Source of the DNA: a virus
IMG/VR virus record: IMGVR_UViG_3300046517_001220
Coordinates: 1-25,798 of that record
Length of the DNA: 25,798 nucleotides
Reading direction: 5' to 3' (one strand)
In this document: one piece after another, positions 13,256 to 19,675 of the stretch
Numbering within the stretch: position 1 is the first letter of the stretch
How the letters are laid out: the number at the start of each line of letters is the position of its first letter
Translations under genes and position numbers: made by a program
The notes under the pieces: generated by a model
Seen by the model: the letters and a program-made list of their open reading frames with translations, nothing else
Databases searched by the model: none
What the model was told of the DNA's origin: nothing

Positions 13256-13594
13256 ATGACCGGTCGCACCCTCACAACCACCACAGCAGTGATTGATGCC
13301 CTGGGCGGCAACCAAGCCGTCCAGGCGCTCACTGGTGCTGCCTCAAGGCAGACTGTTTCCAACTGGCGCAGGTTCAAGGCTTTCCCGAGCAATACGCATG
13401 CCGTGCTGTCAGCAGCTCTGATCGCCATCGGCAAGGAAGCCCCGCGCGAATTGTGGGGCCAGGTTGGACCAAAGCGCATGCGCCAGCTCAAGCGCATGGG
13501 CCTGCGGATTGGCCCGCGCTCCAAGCCACGCAAGCGAAAGCAAGTATCGCGTTCGAAAGATGCAGCGCGTGAGGGGGCGCGCTCGTCGGTGTGA
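13256..13594 (+). CDS. Cro-like (YdaS-type) DNA-binding protein
   Basis: This is a 112-residue protein. Residues about 11-58 carry a YdaS/Cro-like HTH: VIDALGGNQAVQALTGA, then SRQTVSNWRRFKAFPSNTH. They are followed by LSAALIAIGKEAPRELWG, a pattern typical of alphaproteobacterial phage Cro-like proteins. The C-terminal 40 residues are very basic (KPRKRKQVSRSK), an extension that may add DNA affinity. No ribosome site precedes the ATG at 13256; the promoter lies only nine bases away, consistent with leaderless translation. It is the first gene of the rightward arm and probably antagonises the CI-like protein at the same operators. Confidence 0.8.
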   Translation: MTGRTLTTTTAVIDALGGNQAVQALTGAASRQTVSNWRRFKAFPSNTHAVLSAALIAIGKEAPRELWGQVGPKRMRQLKRMGLRIGPRSKPRKRKQVSRSKDAAREGARSSV

Positions 13595-13648
13595 GTTGCG
13601 TCTGCGTTGCGTTTGTTTGTTCACCAGCGAAAGGGCGGGTCCGCGCTC

Positions 13649-14170
13649 ATGGCAATGCTGCCACCAACCAGCACCCCTGCAGCTGGGCGAGGCCCGCCCC
13701 GAACATCACGGAACAAACGCTGGCCCTGTGACCTGCTGCAAAGCTTCCTGGCCCTGTGGAATGAAAACAAACTATCGGCTTCGCAAATGGCAGGGCATCT
13801 CGGCATTTCACGCGGTGCAGTCCTGGGCAAGGCTCATCGTCTCGGCCTGACCACACACCGCAAGGTCAGGCAGGCCAAGCCGCGCAAGCCACTGCCGCTG
13901 ACCTACCGGCCATTGAAAACCTTGCCGCCTGTGATGCCGATTGTGGATGAGCCAGCACCGCTGCCGCCGAATTTCCTGGGCCTGTCCCTGATTGAGCTGC
14001 AGGCATCCAGCTGCCGGTATCCGCATGGTGAGGTTGCGCCGTTTTCCTTCTGCGGCCAGGCCAAGCAGGATGGCTCATCGTACTGCCAGTATCACCACCA
14101 ACTGACGCATCACGCCCTATCAGCCTATCGGCCACTGACGGACTACATCCCTCGCGGGGTCAATCCATGA
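13649..14170 (+). CDS. GcrA-family cell-cycle regulator homologue
   Basis: This is a 173-residue protein from the ATG at 13649; upstream in-frame starts are only TTG. Residues about 25-68 match the GcrA N-terminal HTH (WPCDLLQSFLALWNENKLSASQMAGHL, then SRGAVLGKAHRLGL). Residues about 109-155 match the conserved GcrA C-terminal region (LGLSLIELQASSCRYPHGE, FCGQAKQDGSSYCQYHHQL). Cys122, Cys135, Cys146 and His149/150 are retained. Known GcrA proteins bind sigma-70 RNA polymerase and act at promoters methylated by CcrM at GANTC. The middle is Pro/Lys-rich. A phage copy may redirect host or phage promoters. I saw no methyltransferase nearby. Confidence 0.87.
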   Translation: MAMLPPTSTPAAGRGPPRTSRNKRWPCDLLQSFLALWNENKLSASQMAGHLGISRGAVLGKAHRLGLTTHRKVRQAKPRKPLPLTYRPLKTLPPVMPIVDEPAPLPPNFLGLSLIELQASSCRYPHGEVAPFSFCGQAKQDGSSYCQYHHQLTHHALSAYRPLTDYIPRGVNP

Positions 14171-14499
14171 CCCAGCAGCTCGATATGTTCCCGCCGCGCA
14201 CCAGGGCGCGCCGAACTGACCCCGACACCTCACGCAAGGCTGCTGAGCAAGCTGCACCCAGGATGACGGAGCGGCGCAGGATCGTGCTGCGGCATTTCCT
14301 GCAGTTCACGGCAATGACCGACCTGGACCTGCAGGGCCTCTGCAGTGACCACGGTTCAACCTACCGCACCAGGCGCTCTGAGCTGCAGCGCATGGGCTAC
14401 ATCGCGGACAGCGGCCGGCGCATCGCCCAGCGCGGCAGTAACCGCATTGTCTGGACCATCACGCCGGAAGGCATCAAGGCAGCCAGGGTGTTGTGTTGA
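14167..14499 (+). CDS. Winged-helix DNA-binding phage protein
   Basis: This 110-residue protein overlaps the GcrA-like stop (ATGA). The N-terminus has TDPDTSRKAAEQAAPRMTERRR, a signature I know from small phage winged-helix proteins. It is followed by a helix bundle with LDLQGLCSDHGSTYRTRRSELQRMGYI and a wing with GGRRIAQRGSNRIVWTI-like strands. The fold is MarR-like. It probably acts as a regulator or replication accessory; its neighbours are GcrA-like and DUF1376. GCGGGG lies seven bases before the ATG. Confidence 0.7.
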   Translation: MTQQLDMFPPRTRARRTDPDTSRKAAEQAAPRMTERRRIVLRHFLQFTAMTDLDLQGLCSDHGSTYRTRRSELQRMGYIADSGRRIAQRGSNRIVWTITPEGIKAARVLC

Positions 14500-14828
14500 T
14501 GGGCACGATGAAATGGTATGCGCGCGATCACCATGCGGCCCTGGTCGGCATGCAAGGCATGACGCTCGAAGAACGCGGTGCCTATAACACCATTCTCGAC
14601 CTGATCTATATGCACGATGGCTCACTGCTTGATGAGCCTGCCTCAGTTTGCAAATGGCTTGGCACCAATGCTCGCGGCTGGAAGCGCATCCGCGCACGGC
14701 TGCTCAAGCTCAAAAAAATCTATGTGCTGGCTGGCAACATCCGCAATGAACGCGCGGATCGGGAAATCCGCTACGCGCATGCCAAGGCTGCGGAACGTGC
14801 GCGCAAAAGGCTGACGGTAGTGAAATAG
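14499..14828 (+). CDS. DUF1376 protein, possibly truncated by an amber codon
   Basis: This is a 109-residue protein; its ATG overlaps the previous stop (TGATG). The pattern MKWYARDHHAALVGMQGMTLEERGAYNTILDLIY and later GWKRIRARLLKLKKIYV is the DUF1376 domain, frequent at the start of phage replication proteins. It ends with TAG at 14826-14828. The same frame then stays open (next entry) and reads like the low-complexity tail of longer DUF1376 proteins. The gene may thus be shortened by mutation, or the TAG may be read through. Expected role: replication-associated DNA binding. The usual helicase-loader-type C-terminal part is missing. Confidence 0.78.
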   Translation: MGTMKWYARDHHAALVGMQGMTLEERGAYNTILDLIYMHDGSLLDEPASVCKWLGTNARGWKRIRARLLKLKKIYVLAGNIRNERADREIRYAHAKAAERARKRLTVVK

Positions 14829-15023
14829 GAATGGCCAAAGTTTGGGGAAAGTTTGGGTGAAACAACGCCAAACATTTTGGCCAAGTCATTGAAAGGAAAC
14901 AAACCAAACCTTACCGCGACCCACAGACTCTACAATCTACAAAGAAAGCTAAGCGCAAACATCGTGCCAACTCTCGAAGGGGCAACCAAGGAAAGCGGGG
15001 ATAACTCATGGAGACACCACACC
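14829..15023 (+). other. 195-base open stretch in frame with DUF1376; also a CCAAA/TTTGG repeat cluster
   Basis: After the TAG the same frame continues with EWPKFGESLGETTPN, then KGNKPNLTATHRLYNLQRKL, resembling the tails of full-length DUF1376 proteins. It stays open into the next gene. No ATG with a ribosome site starts within it. The DNA at 14833-14910 is rich in CCAAA/TTTGG words, including the palindrome CCAAAGTTTGG (14835-14845) and the inverted pair GGCCAAA (14833) and TTTGGCC (14876). It could be coding tail, an iteron-like element, or both. Confidence 0.4.
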
Positions 15024-15404
15024 ATGAAACCAGTGACACCCAATCTGATCGAGCAGGCCAAACTGCTGCGCCGCAATCATCTGTCCTGGCGCGGCATCGC
15101 CATTCGCCTGGATGTTTCCGAATGGCACATCCATTGCGCGGTCGAGCCGGGGTTTCGTGAGCATCGCATGGCCAGGCAGCGTCCACGGCAACGGGCTGAC
15201 TACAAGAGGCCGACAGTGAATAGCGCGGTGCATCACCAGGTTCGCTATGTGCACCGGCATCCGCCACCAGAGGTGCTGCGTGAAGCTGAGCTGGCATTGG
15301 AGCTGAGACTGCAGCCGCGATCGGTCACAGCTGAGCTGCTGGGTGATCCGATTTCTGGCCGCTCTGCACTTGATCAAAAACTGCGGGAGAAAAAAGCAAA
15401 ATGA
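15024..15404 (+). CDS. HTH-containing hypothetical protein
   Basis: This is a 126-residue protein from the ATG at 15024 (GGAG ten bases upstream). Residues about 6-50 form a homeodomain/recombinase-like HTH: NLIEQAKLLRRNHLSWRGIAIRL, then DVSEWHIHCAVEPGFREHR. This pattern (LSWxxIAxRLxVS...PGxRExR) is common in small rhizobial phage proteins. A basic stretch (QRPRQRADYKRP) follows, then a His-rich and helical C-terminus. It lies in the same frame as the DUF1376 gene, with no stop between them except the TAG at 14826. DNA binding is likely; the role is unknown. Confidence 0.6.
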   Translation: MKPVTPNLIEQAKLLRRNHLSWRGIAIRLDVSEWHIHCAVEPGFREHRMARQRPRQRADYKRPTVNSAVHHQVRYVHRHPPPEVLREAELALELRLQPRSVTAELLGDPISGRSALDQKLREKKAK

Positions 15405-15919
15405 ACTGGCTGACCCATCCTGATTTTCCTGCCTATGAGATTTCAGAAAATGGGCAGGTCCGACGCATCCAGGACAGCACCCGGTACAAGGCTGGTGTCA
15501 TGCACACAGGTCGGATTTTAAAATCTGGCTACAGGCAATTTCACCTCATAGACAAGAACAGAAAAAAGCGTGGCATTCGTGCCAATAGATTGGTTGCAGA
15601 AACATTTTTAGGACAAGCACCATCACCGGAACATCATGCAGCCCACAGCGATGGTGACAGGTTGAATAATGATTATCGAAATCTCAGGTGGGCGACAGCA
15701 TTAGAAAATCATGCCGACAGAATTAAGCACGGCACAGTGTTGCGTGGTGCTGAGGTCAAAACAGCTAGATTAGACGAAGATAAGATCAAAAAAATTCGTG
15801 CGGCCTGGACCGGCAAGCGCGGCGAGCTACTTTCATTTGCCAGAAAATATCAAGTTGGTACGACAACGATCAGGCGAGTGATCGAGCGCACTACTTGGCG
15901 ACACATCGAGGTTGGATGA
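15401..15919 (+). CDS. HNH homing endonuclease with NUMOD4 domain
   Basis: This is a 172-residue protein whose ATG overlaps the previous stop (ATGA). Residues 3-50 match NUMOD4 (HPDFPAYEISENGQVRRI). Residues about 60-105 match HNH_3 (NRLVAETFLGQ, AHSDGDRLNNDYRNLRW, ENHADR). The C-terminal part has an HTH (KIKKIRAAW, FARKYQVGTTTIRRVI). Domain order NUMOD4-HNH-HTH is typical of free-standing phage homing endonucleases. In HNH the first His lies in HHAAHSDGD; substitution of the usual DH by HS is seen in several NUMOD4 members. The gene is richer in A and T than its neighbours, consistent with recent arrival. Confidence 0.85.
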   Translation: MNWLTHPDFPAYEISENGQVRRIQDSTRYKAGVMHTGRILKSGYRQFHLIDKNRKKRGIRANRLVAETFLGQAPSPEHHAAHSDGDRLNNDYRNLRWATALENHADRIKHGTVLRGAEVKTARLDEDKIKKIRAAWTGKRGELLSFARKYQVGTTTIRRVIERTTWRHIEVG

Positions 15920-16449
15920 TGGCCCGCCTGTTTACTGGCTGCGAAGTCGTGGATGATTGGCACCCCTTGGATGATGTTGCCGCGCCCGAATTTGTCCCAC
16001 AGCATTGGACAGGTCCGCATGTGCAGCTCAGGCTGGCGGATGCCTGGCGCATCCTGTCCAAAATGCCCTGGCGATCACCATACCCGCGCGCATTCGGCCG
16101 CTGGTGGCCGCCTTACCGGGTGGAATGGACTGACTTGCTGGCCATGCTGGGTGGCGGCGACCTCGAGGAATTGCAGCGCGAGGCCAACCGCACCCGCGTT
16201 CTGCCATCAGCTCAGGAAATATCTCGCATGGAAACCGCCATTGATTGGCCGATGGATTACCTAGCCGAGCCGCGTCATGTCCTCATCGTCAACGTCTGTG
16301 CGCGGGTGGCATCCTTCGATGGCGACCTGACCAGGGAAATCAAGCAGAAGAATTACGGTGGTGATCCCGAGCAATGGCAGCAGATGAACTGGCAATTCTG
16401 CGACAGCATCGCTGACCAGCTCATCGGCCGGCGCATCATGGTGTTTTGA
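15916..16449 (+). CDS. Hypothetical phage protein
   Basis: This is a 177-residue protein. The ATG at 15916 overlaps the previous stop; a second ATG at 15919 follows. GAGGTTGG precedes it. The sequence has DAWRILSKMPWRSPYPRAFG and WPPYRVEWTDLLAMLGGGD in the first half. The second half has SRMETAIDWPMDYL, VNVCARVASFDGDLTREI, and GGDPEQWQQMNWQFCDSIA. The central PSxxxISRMExAIxWP region is a pattern shared by rhizobial phage proteins near replication genes. No catalytic motif is obvious and the role is unknown. Confidence 0.65.
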   Translation: MMARLFTGCEVVDDWHPLDDVAAPEFVPQHWTGPHVQLRLADAWRILSKMPWRSPYPRAFGRWWPPYRVEWTDLLAMLGGGDLEELQREANRTRVLPSAQEISRMETAIDWPMDYLAEPRHVLIVNVCARVASFDGDLTREIKQKNYGGDPEQWQQMNWQFCDSIADQLIGRRIMVF

Positions 16450-16473
16450 TCTATGCCAAAAACGGAGGGAATG

Positions 16474-16725
16474 ATGGCAAAGCGGAAAGCGAAAAAGAAA
16501 CCAGCAAAGCGTAAGCCGGTGCGGCAAGGTGAAATTATAGCCTTAAACATGATTGCTTTGGGTTTGAGGCAGCGCGTCGAGCGCATCGAGCAATTTCTTG
16601 GTGATGATCTGAAACTGTTTCATGACAAACAACCGGAACCCGACACACCCGAGACTGCTGGTGCAAAGGCCAAGCAGGCGAAGGACATCATGACGAAATT
16701 GGCAGCAGCCGCTGGTGATGGTTGA
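16474..16725 (+). CDS. Small basic hypothetical protein
   Basis: This protein is 83 residues if started at 16474, chosen because GGAGGGA (16464-16470) lies at the right distance; ATGs at 16453 and 16471 are also in frame. The N-terminus is very basic (MAKRKAKKKPAKRKPVRQGE) and may bind nucleic acid. A helix with LRQRVERIEQFLGDD follows, then an acidic/Pro linker and an Ala/Lys-rich C-terminus. Its stop overlaps the next start. Function is unknown. Confidence 0.55.
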   Translation: MAKRKAKKKPAKRKPVRQGEIIALNMIALGLRQRVERIEQFLGDDLKLFHDKQPEPDTPETAGAKAKQAKDIMTKLAAAAGDG

Positions 16726-17377
16726 GAATGTCAGCACTGCCGCGAAAACCTATCTCTCGGCCATCGGTGCGGTTGCAATCTTTATCTGCACTGACAAGGG
16801 CAAACCGGTCAACATCGGTGTGGCGCGGGATCTGGACAAGGCGCTGCGCCACTTGCGAAAAATTATCTCGCCAACTGCGGCGATTGATTGGGCAGCCTGG
16901 GGAATGAACTACGCCAAGCTGGCAGAAATCGCCCAGCTGGGTGACCTGCTCTATGAGTACCAGCTTGATGGCCCTGCCAAATTAGTGCCGGTGGAGGAAA
17001 TCGCGGTGCGCATCACCATGATGGCAACGGCCAAGGGTTGTGTGCTGACACCACATTCGCGCGCCCTGGAACGCGCACAAACCTATGCCGGATATTTGGA
17101 TAAGGCGCTGGAAGGCATGCAGCGCAACGGCACATTTGCCGCCTTCAACCAGGCCTACAAGGAACATCGCCTGGCACTGCTCAAGGTGAAACAGCCGGTG
17201 CAGCCGTATTGGGCCGTGATGGCTGAATTGCGCGCGGTGATCATCCGCAGCCTGGTCGTGGACCCGAGAAATCGACTTGTGCCATCCAGCATGCTGGTGG
17301 AAATCCGCCAGGCATTTCCGTGGTTTACGAAGCCGCCGCTGATCCGTATGCGCAAGCACAAGCGCAAGGGCAATTGA
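16718..17377 (+). CDS. Hypothetical protein with possible degenerate GIY-YIG/Mug113-like N-terminus
   Basis: This is a 219-residue protein from the ATG at 16718, which overlaps the previous stop. Residues about 15-50 read GAVAIFICTDKGKPVNIGVARDLDKALRHLRK, resembling the first strands of Mug113/T5orf172-type GIY-YIG domains (GxxKIGxAxDxxxRLxxLQ). The key Arg and Glu residues for nuclease activity are not clear. The rest is helical, with a basic end (KPPLIRMRKHKRKGN). It lies between small phage genes and the HNH gene. I class it as unknown, with a weak hint of a nuclease-derived fold. Confidence 0.6.
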   Translation: MVENVSTAAKTYLSAIGAVAIFICTDKGKPVNIGVARDLDKALRHLRKIISPTAAIDWAAWGMNYAKLAEIAQLGDLLYEYQLDGPAKLVPVEEIAVRITMMATAKGCVLTPHSRALERAQTYAGYLDKALEGMQRNGTFAAFNQAYKEHRLALLKVKQPVQPYWAVMAELRAVIIRSLVVDPRNRLVPSSMLVEIRQAFPWFTKPPLIRMRKHKRKGN

Positions 17378-17472
17378 CAACACACTGCAAATCACTGAAC
17401 TCTACGCGCGTGAATTTTTCAGGGCGGAGCCGCGCCCGCAATTCACGATATTCCCAAAAACGGAATGCACTG

Positions 17473-17793
17473 ATGGCTGCTTATGCTTACGGGCAAGAGC
17501 CTTGCCCCTGGTATGGCAAGATGCGTTGGCGGCGCATGTCCAAGGCACAGTTGCGTGACCATCCTCTATGTGTGAAATGCCTGCAGCGTGGTCAAGTCAT
17601 CCCTGCCACGGTTGCTGACCACATCATCCCGCACAAAGGTGATCAGCACGCCTTCTGGTTCGGCAAACTGCAAAGCCTATGTGTGCCATGCCACAACCAT
17701 CACAAACGCTTTGAGGAATTGCGCGGCTACACCACTGACATTGATGCAAGCGGTTGGCCCACTGATCCACGCCATCCAGCAAACAGGAGTTGA
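17473..17793 (+). CDS. HNH endonuclease of the terminase-associated type
   Basis: This is a 106-residue protein; I chose the ATG at 17473, since the longer frame needs a GTG inside the previous gene. It has Cys33-x-x-Cys36 and Cys70-x-x-Cys73 zinc knuckles, Asp49-His50 in VADHIIPHKGD, and CHNHHKR, giving the ββα-metal HNH core. This small type lies upstream of terminase genes in many siphoviruses, and in HK97-type phages it is needed for DNA packaging. It ends with GWPTDPRHPANR, a tail common to this family. Note the Trp-rich start (CPWYGKMRWRRM). Confidence 0.85.
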   Translation: MAAYAYGQEPCPWYGKMRWRRMSKAQLRDHPLCVKCLQRGQVIPATVADHIIPHKGDQHAFWFGKLQSLCVPCHNHHKRFEELRGYTTDIDASGWPTDPRHPANRS

Positions 17794-17796
17794 GCC

Positions 17797-18030
17797 ATGA
17801 GCCTGTCAGGCGTTCTCTTGGGCGTTATCAATATCGCCATCTACATCGCAATCCTTGTTCTGATTGGATTGATCATCGTGTGGTTTGCTGAGTGGCTTGG
17901 CTTTGCCATTCCGCAACAGATACAGCGTGTGTACATGGTCATCGTGGCACTCATTGCCCTGTACATGATCGTTGCATTGCTGTTCGGACTGCCATCGCCA
18001 GGCTTCATCAAGCTGGGTGCCATCCATTAG
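17797..18030 (+). CDS. Small two-helix membrane protein
   Basis: This 77-residue protein is preceded by CAGGAGTTGAGCC, a good ribosome site. It has transmembrane segments at residues about 5-33 (very hydrophobic, with IAILVLIGLIIVWF) and 43-64 (VYMVIVALIALYMIVALLF), with QQIQR between them. Similar small membrane proteins occur at this place, between HNH and terminase, in rhizobial phages. It might be a holin by size and topology, but it is far from the endolysin. Function is unknown. Confidence 0.65.
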   Translation: MSLSGVLLGVINIAIYIAILVLIGLIIVWFAEWLGFAIPQQIQRVYMVIVALIALYMIVALLFGLPSPGFIKLGAIH

Positions 18031-18132
18031 CCAGCCAGGGGGGATGGCAAATCTAAAAGGATGCCTTGGACTACCGAGCGCCCCCAGCGTTTGCATTAGA
18101 GCCCTAGGGTTTTTGGGAGGGGTCAAATCGCC
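18019..18132 (+). other. Non-coding gap with hairpin before the ParB gene
   Basis: The only gap over 100 bases in the 14-19 kb arm. A stem TGCCATCC (18018-18025) with GGATGGCA (18042-18049) spans the stop codon of the membrane gene, with no T-run after it. CCCTAGGG (18102-18109) and GGGAGGGG lie before the ATG at 18133. It may hold a promoter or a packaging site; no convincing -10/-35 pair was found. Confidence 0.3.
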
Positions 18133-18768
18133 ATGAAGCCTTGGCCTGCTGACAAAGTTGAAAGGATGGCAACGCTGTCGCTTGTCCCGTCAGCCCGCAA
18201 TGCTCGTCTGCATTCGGATGCGCAGATTGAGCAAATCATGGCATCCATCCGCGAATGGGGATGGACCACTCCGGTGCTGGTGGATGAGCGTGGGGTTATC
18301 ATCGCTGGCCATGGGAGGGTGATGGCTGCCGAGAGGATGGAGCTGGCTGAGGTGCCGGTTATCGTTGCTCGCGGCTGGTCAGAAGCACAGAAGCGCTCCT
18401 ACCTGATTGCCGATAACAAGCTGCCTGAAAATGCCAGCTGGGATCAGTCATTGCTGCAGTTGGAATTTGCCGACCTCAAGCAGCTTGGCTTTGATGGTCT
18501 GCTCACTGGCTTCACCGAGAACGAGATTGAAGCCTTCGGCCTGCCGGAAAACAACCCGCTGGCTGAATGGGTGGGCATGCCTGAGTTTCAGCAGAACGCC
18601 AAAAATGCCTTCCGCACTCTGATTGTTCACTTCAAGGATGCTGAAGCTGTGCAGCAATTCTGCCAGCAGGTTGGCCAGCAGCTCACCGACAAGACGAAAT
18701 TCATTTGGGTGCCACCTGTCGATGATGAAAGTTATGTCGAGCAGCAATTCCAATCCGCCGCGGAATGA
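18133..18768 (+). CDS. ParB/Srx-domain protein paired with a glycosyltransferase
   Basis: This is a 211-residue protein. Residues about 12-100 are a ParB N-terminal domain: LSLVPSARNARLHSDAQIEQI, then VLVDERGVIIAGHGRVMAAERM (motif Gly59-His-Gly-Arg62) and YLIADNKLPENASWD. The C-terminal part (about 155-205) has FRTLIVHFKDAEAVQQFCQQVG and KFIWVPP. This is a module I know from phage ParB proteins often fused to or beside DNA methyltransferases and other DNA-modification genes. It lacks the HTH of partition ParB. GGGAGGGG lies ten bases before the ATG. It is immediately followed, without gap, by the glycosyltransferase, suggesting joint action on DNA. Confidence 0.8.
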   Translation: MKPWPADKVERMATLSLVPSARNARLHSDAQIEQIMASIREWGWTTPVLVDERGVIIAGHGRVMAAERMELAEVPVIVARGWSEAQKRSYLIADNKLPENASWDQSLLQLEFADLKQLGFDGLLTGFTENEIEAFGLPENNPLAEWVGMPEFQQNAKNAFRTLIVHFKDAEAVQQFCQQVGQQLTDKTKFIWVPPVDDESYVEQQFQSAAE

Positions 18769-19671
18769 ATGAACCCGCAATTTCCGGTTTACATTTGCTC
18801 CAAGCGTAGAGCAGCCAGCCGCCTCACCATGAGGCACCTCGATGCAATGGGTGTTCCTTACCTGGTGATAGTCGAGCACCAGGAACTGGCTGCCTATTCC
18901 TCTGTGATTGATCCTGCCAGGCTGCTGGTGCTGCCTGAGCAGTACCAGCAGAAATATCAAACCTGTGACCCTGCTGGTGATGAGCAGGGATTGGGCAAAG
19001 GACCAGGACCAGCCAGGAATTTTGCCTGGGCGCATGCCATCAGCCAGGGCCATGCCTGGCATTGGATCATGGATGACAACATTGCCGGATTTTACCGGCT
19101 CAATCAGAACCACAAGACAGCCGCAGGCGATGGCACGATCTTCCGCTGCATGGAGGATTTCTGTCTGCGCTACAGAAATGTTGCCATGGCCGGTCCTGCC
19201 TATGAGCTGTTCACACCGCGCAAGAAAAAGCACCTTCCCATCATTCTCAATTCCCGCATCTACAGCTGCAGCCTGATCCGCAACGATGTGCCGTTTGAAT
19301 GGCGCGGCCGCTACAACGAGGACACCGACTTATCCTTGCGCATGCTCAAGGCGCACTGGTGCACCATCCAGTTCAATGCCTTCCTGCAAAAGAAGATCGG
19401 CACTCAGAGGATGACCGGTGGCAACACTGATGAATTTTATTCCAAGGAAGGGACGCTACCGAAGTCGCAGCTGCTGGTGAAAATGCACCCTGATGTGGCC
19501 AAGGTGGTGTGGAAGTTTAACCGCTGGCATCACTTCGTGGACTACAGGCCCTTTGCCAATAACAAGCTGCTCAAAAAACCTGGTGTGGCTGTGCCTGATG
19601 GCATCAATGAATATGGCTTGGCGCTCAAGCAGCAACGCTACTCTGCAGTGAAGCTGCAACCAGTGAGCTGA
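18769..19671 (+). CDS. TET-associated-type (TAGT/GREB1-like) glycosyltransferase
   Basis: This is a 300-residue protein starting directly after the ParB stop (TGAATG). Motifs match the TAGT family: FPVYICSKRR (5-14), GKGPGPARNFAW (77-87), HWIMDDNIAGFYRL (98-111, with the DDN metal/sugar-nucleotide motif), DGTIFRCMEDF (121-131), RIYSCSLIRNDVPFEWRG (163-180), RYNEDTDLSLRML (181-193), then GGNTDEFY (217-224) and RWHHFVDYRPF (252-262). The family has a GT-A fold and in phages is thought to glycosylate hydroxylated bases in DNA. No TET/JBP oxygenase or hydroxymethylase gene is in the window, so its substrate is open. The family call is strong; the reaction is inferred. Confidence 0.83.
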   Translation: MNPQFPVYICSKRRAASRLTMRHLDAMGVPYLVIVEHQELAAYSSVIDPARLLVLPEQYQQKYQTCDPAGDEQGLGKGPGPARNFAWAHAISQGHAWHWIMDDNIAGFYRLNQNHKTAAGDGTIFRCMEDFCLRYRNVAMAGPAYELFTPRKKKHLPIILNSRIYSCSLIRNDVPFEWRGRYNEDTDLSLRMLKAHWCTIQFNAFLQKKIGTQRMTGGNTDEFYSKEGTLPKSQLLVKMHPDVAKVVWKFNRWHHFVDYRPFANNKLLKKPGVAVPDGINEYGLALKQQRYSAVKLQPVS

Positions 19672-19675
19672 CCCA

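Noticed and set aside
12793-13594. Toxin-antitoxin pair in the divergent HTH genes
   Set aside because: Both are HTH proteins in a typical CI/Cro layout with shared operators; no toxin fold is seen.
14826-14828. Genome-wide amber recoding
   Set aside because: TAG is used as an ordinary stop followed closely by the next start in several genes, for example at 6685-6687 and 7816-7818, and no suppressor tRNA is seen.
5797-18127. Shared 11-mer GAGGGGTCAAA at 5797-5807 and 18117-18127 as att or packaging site
   Set aside because: Matches of 11 bases are expected many times by chance in a window of this size, and the flanks do not extend the match.
18133-18768. Plasmid or prophage partition ParB
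   Set aside because: No HTH, no ParA neighbour and no parS-like repeats; context and C-terminal module fit the DNA-modification type of ParB-domain protein.
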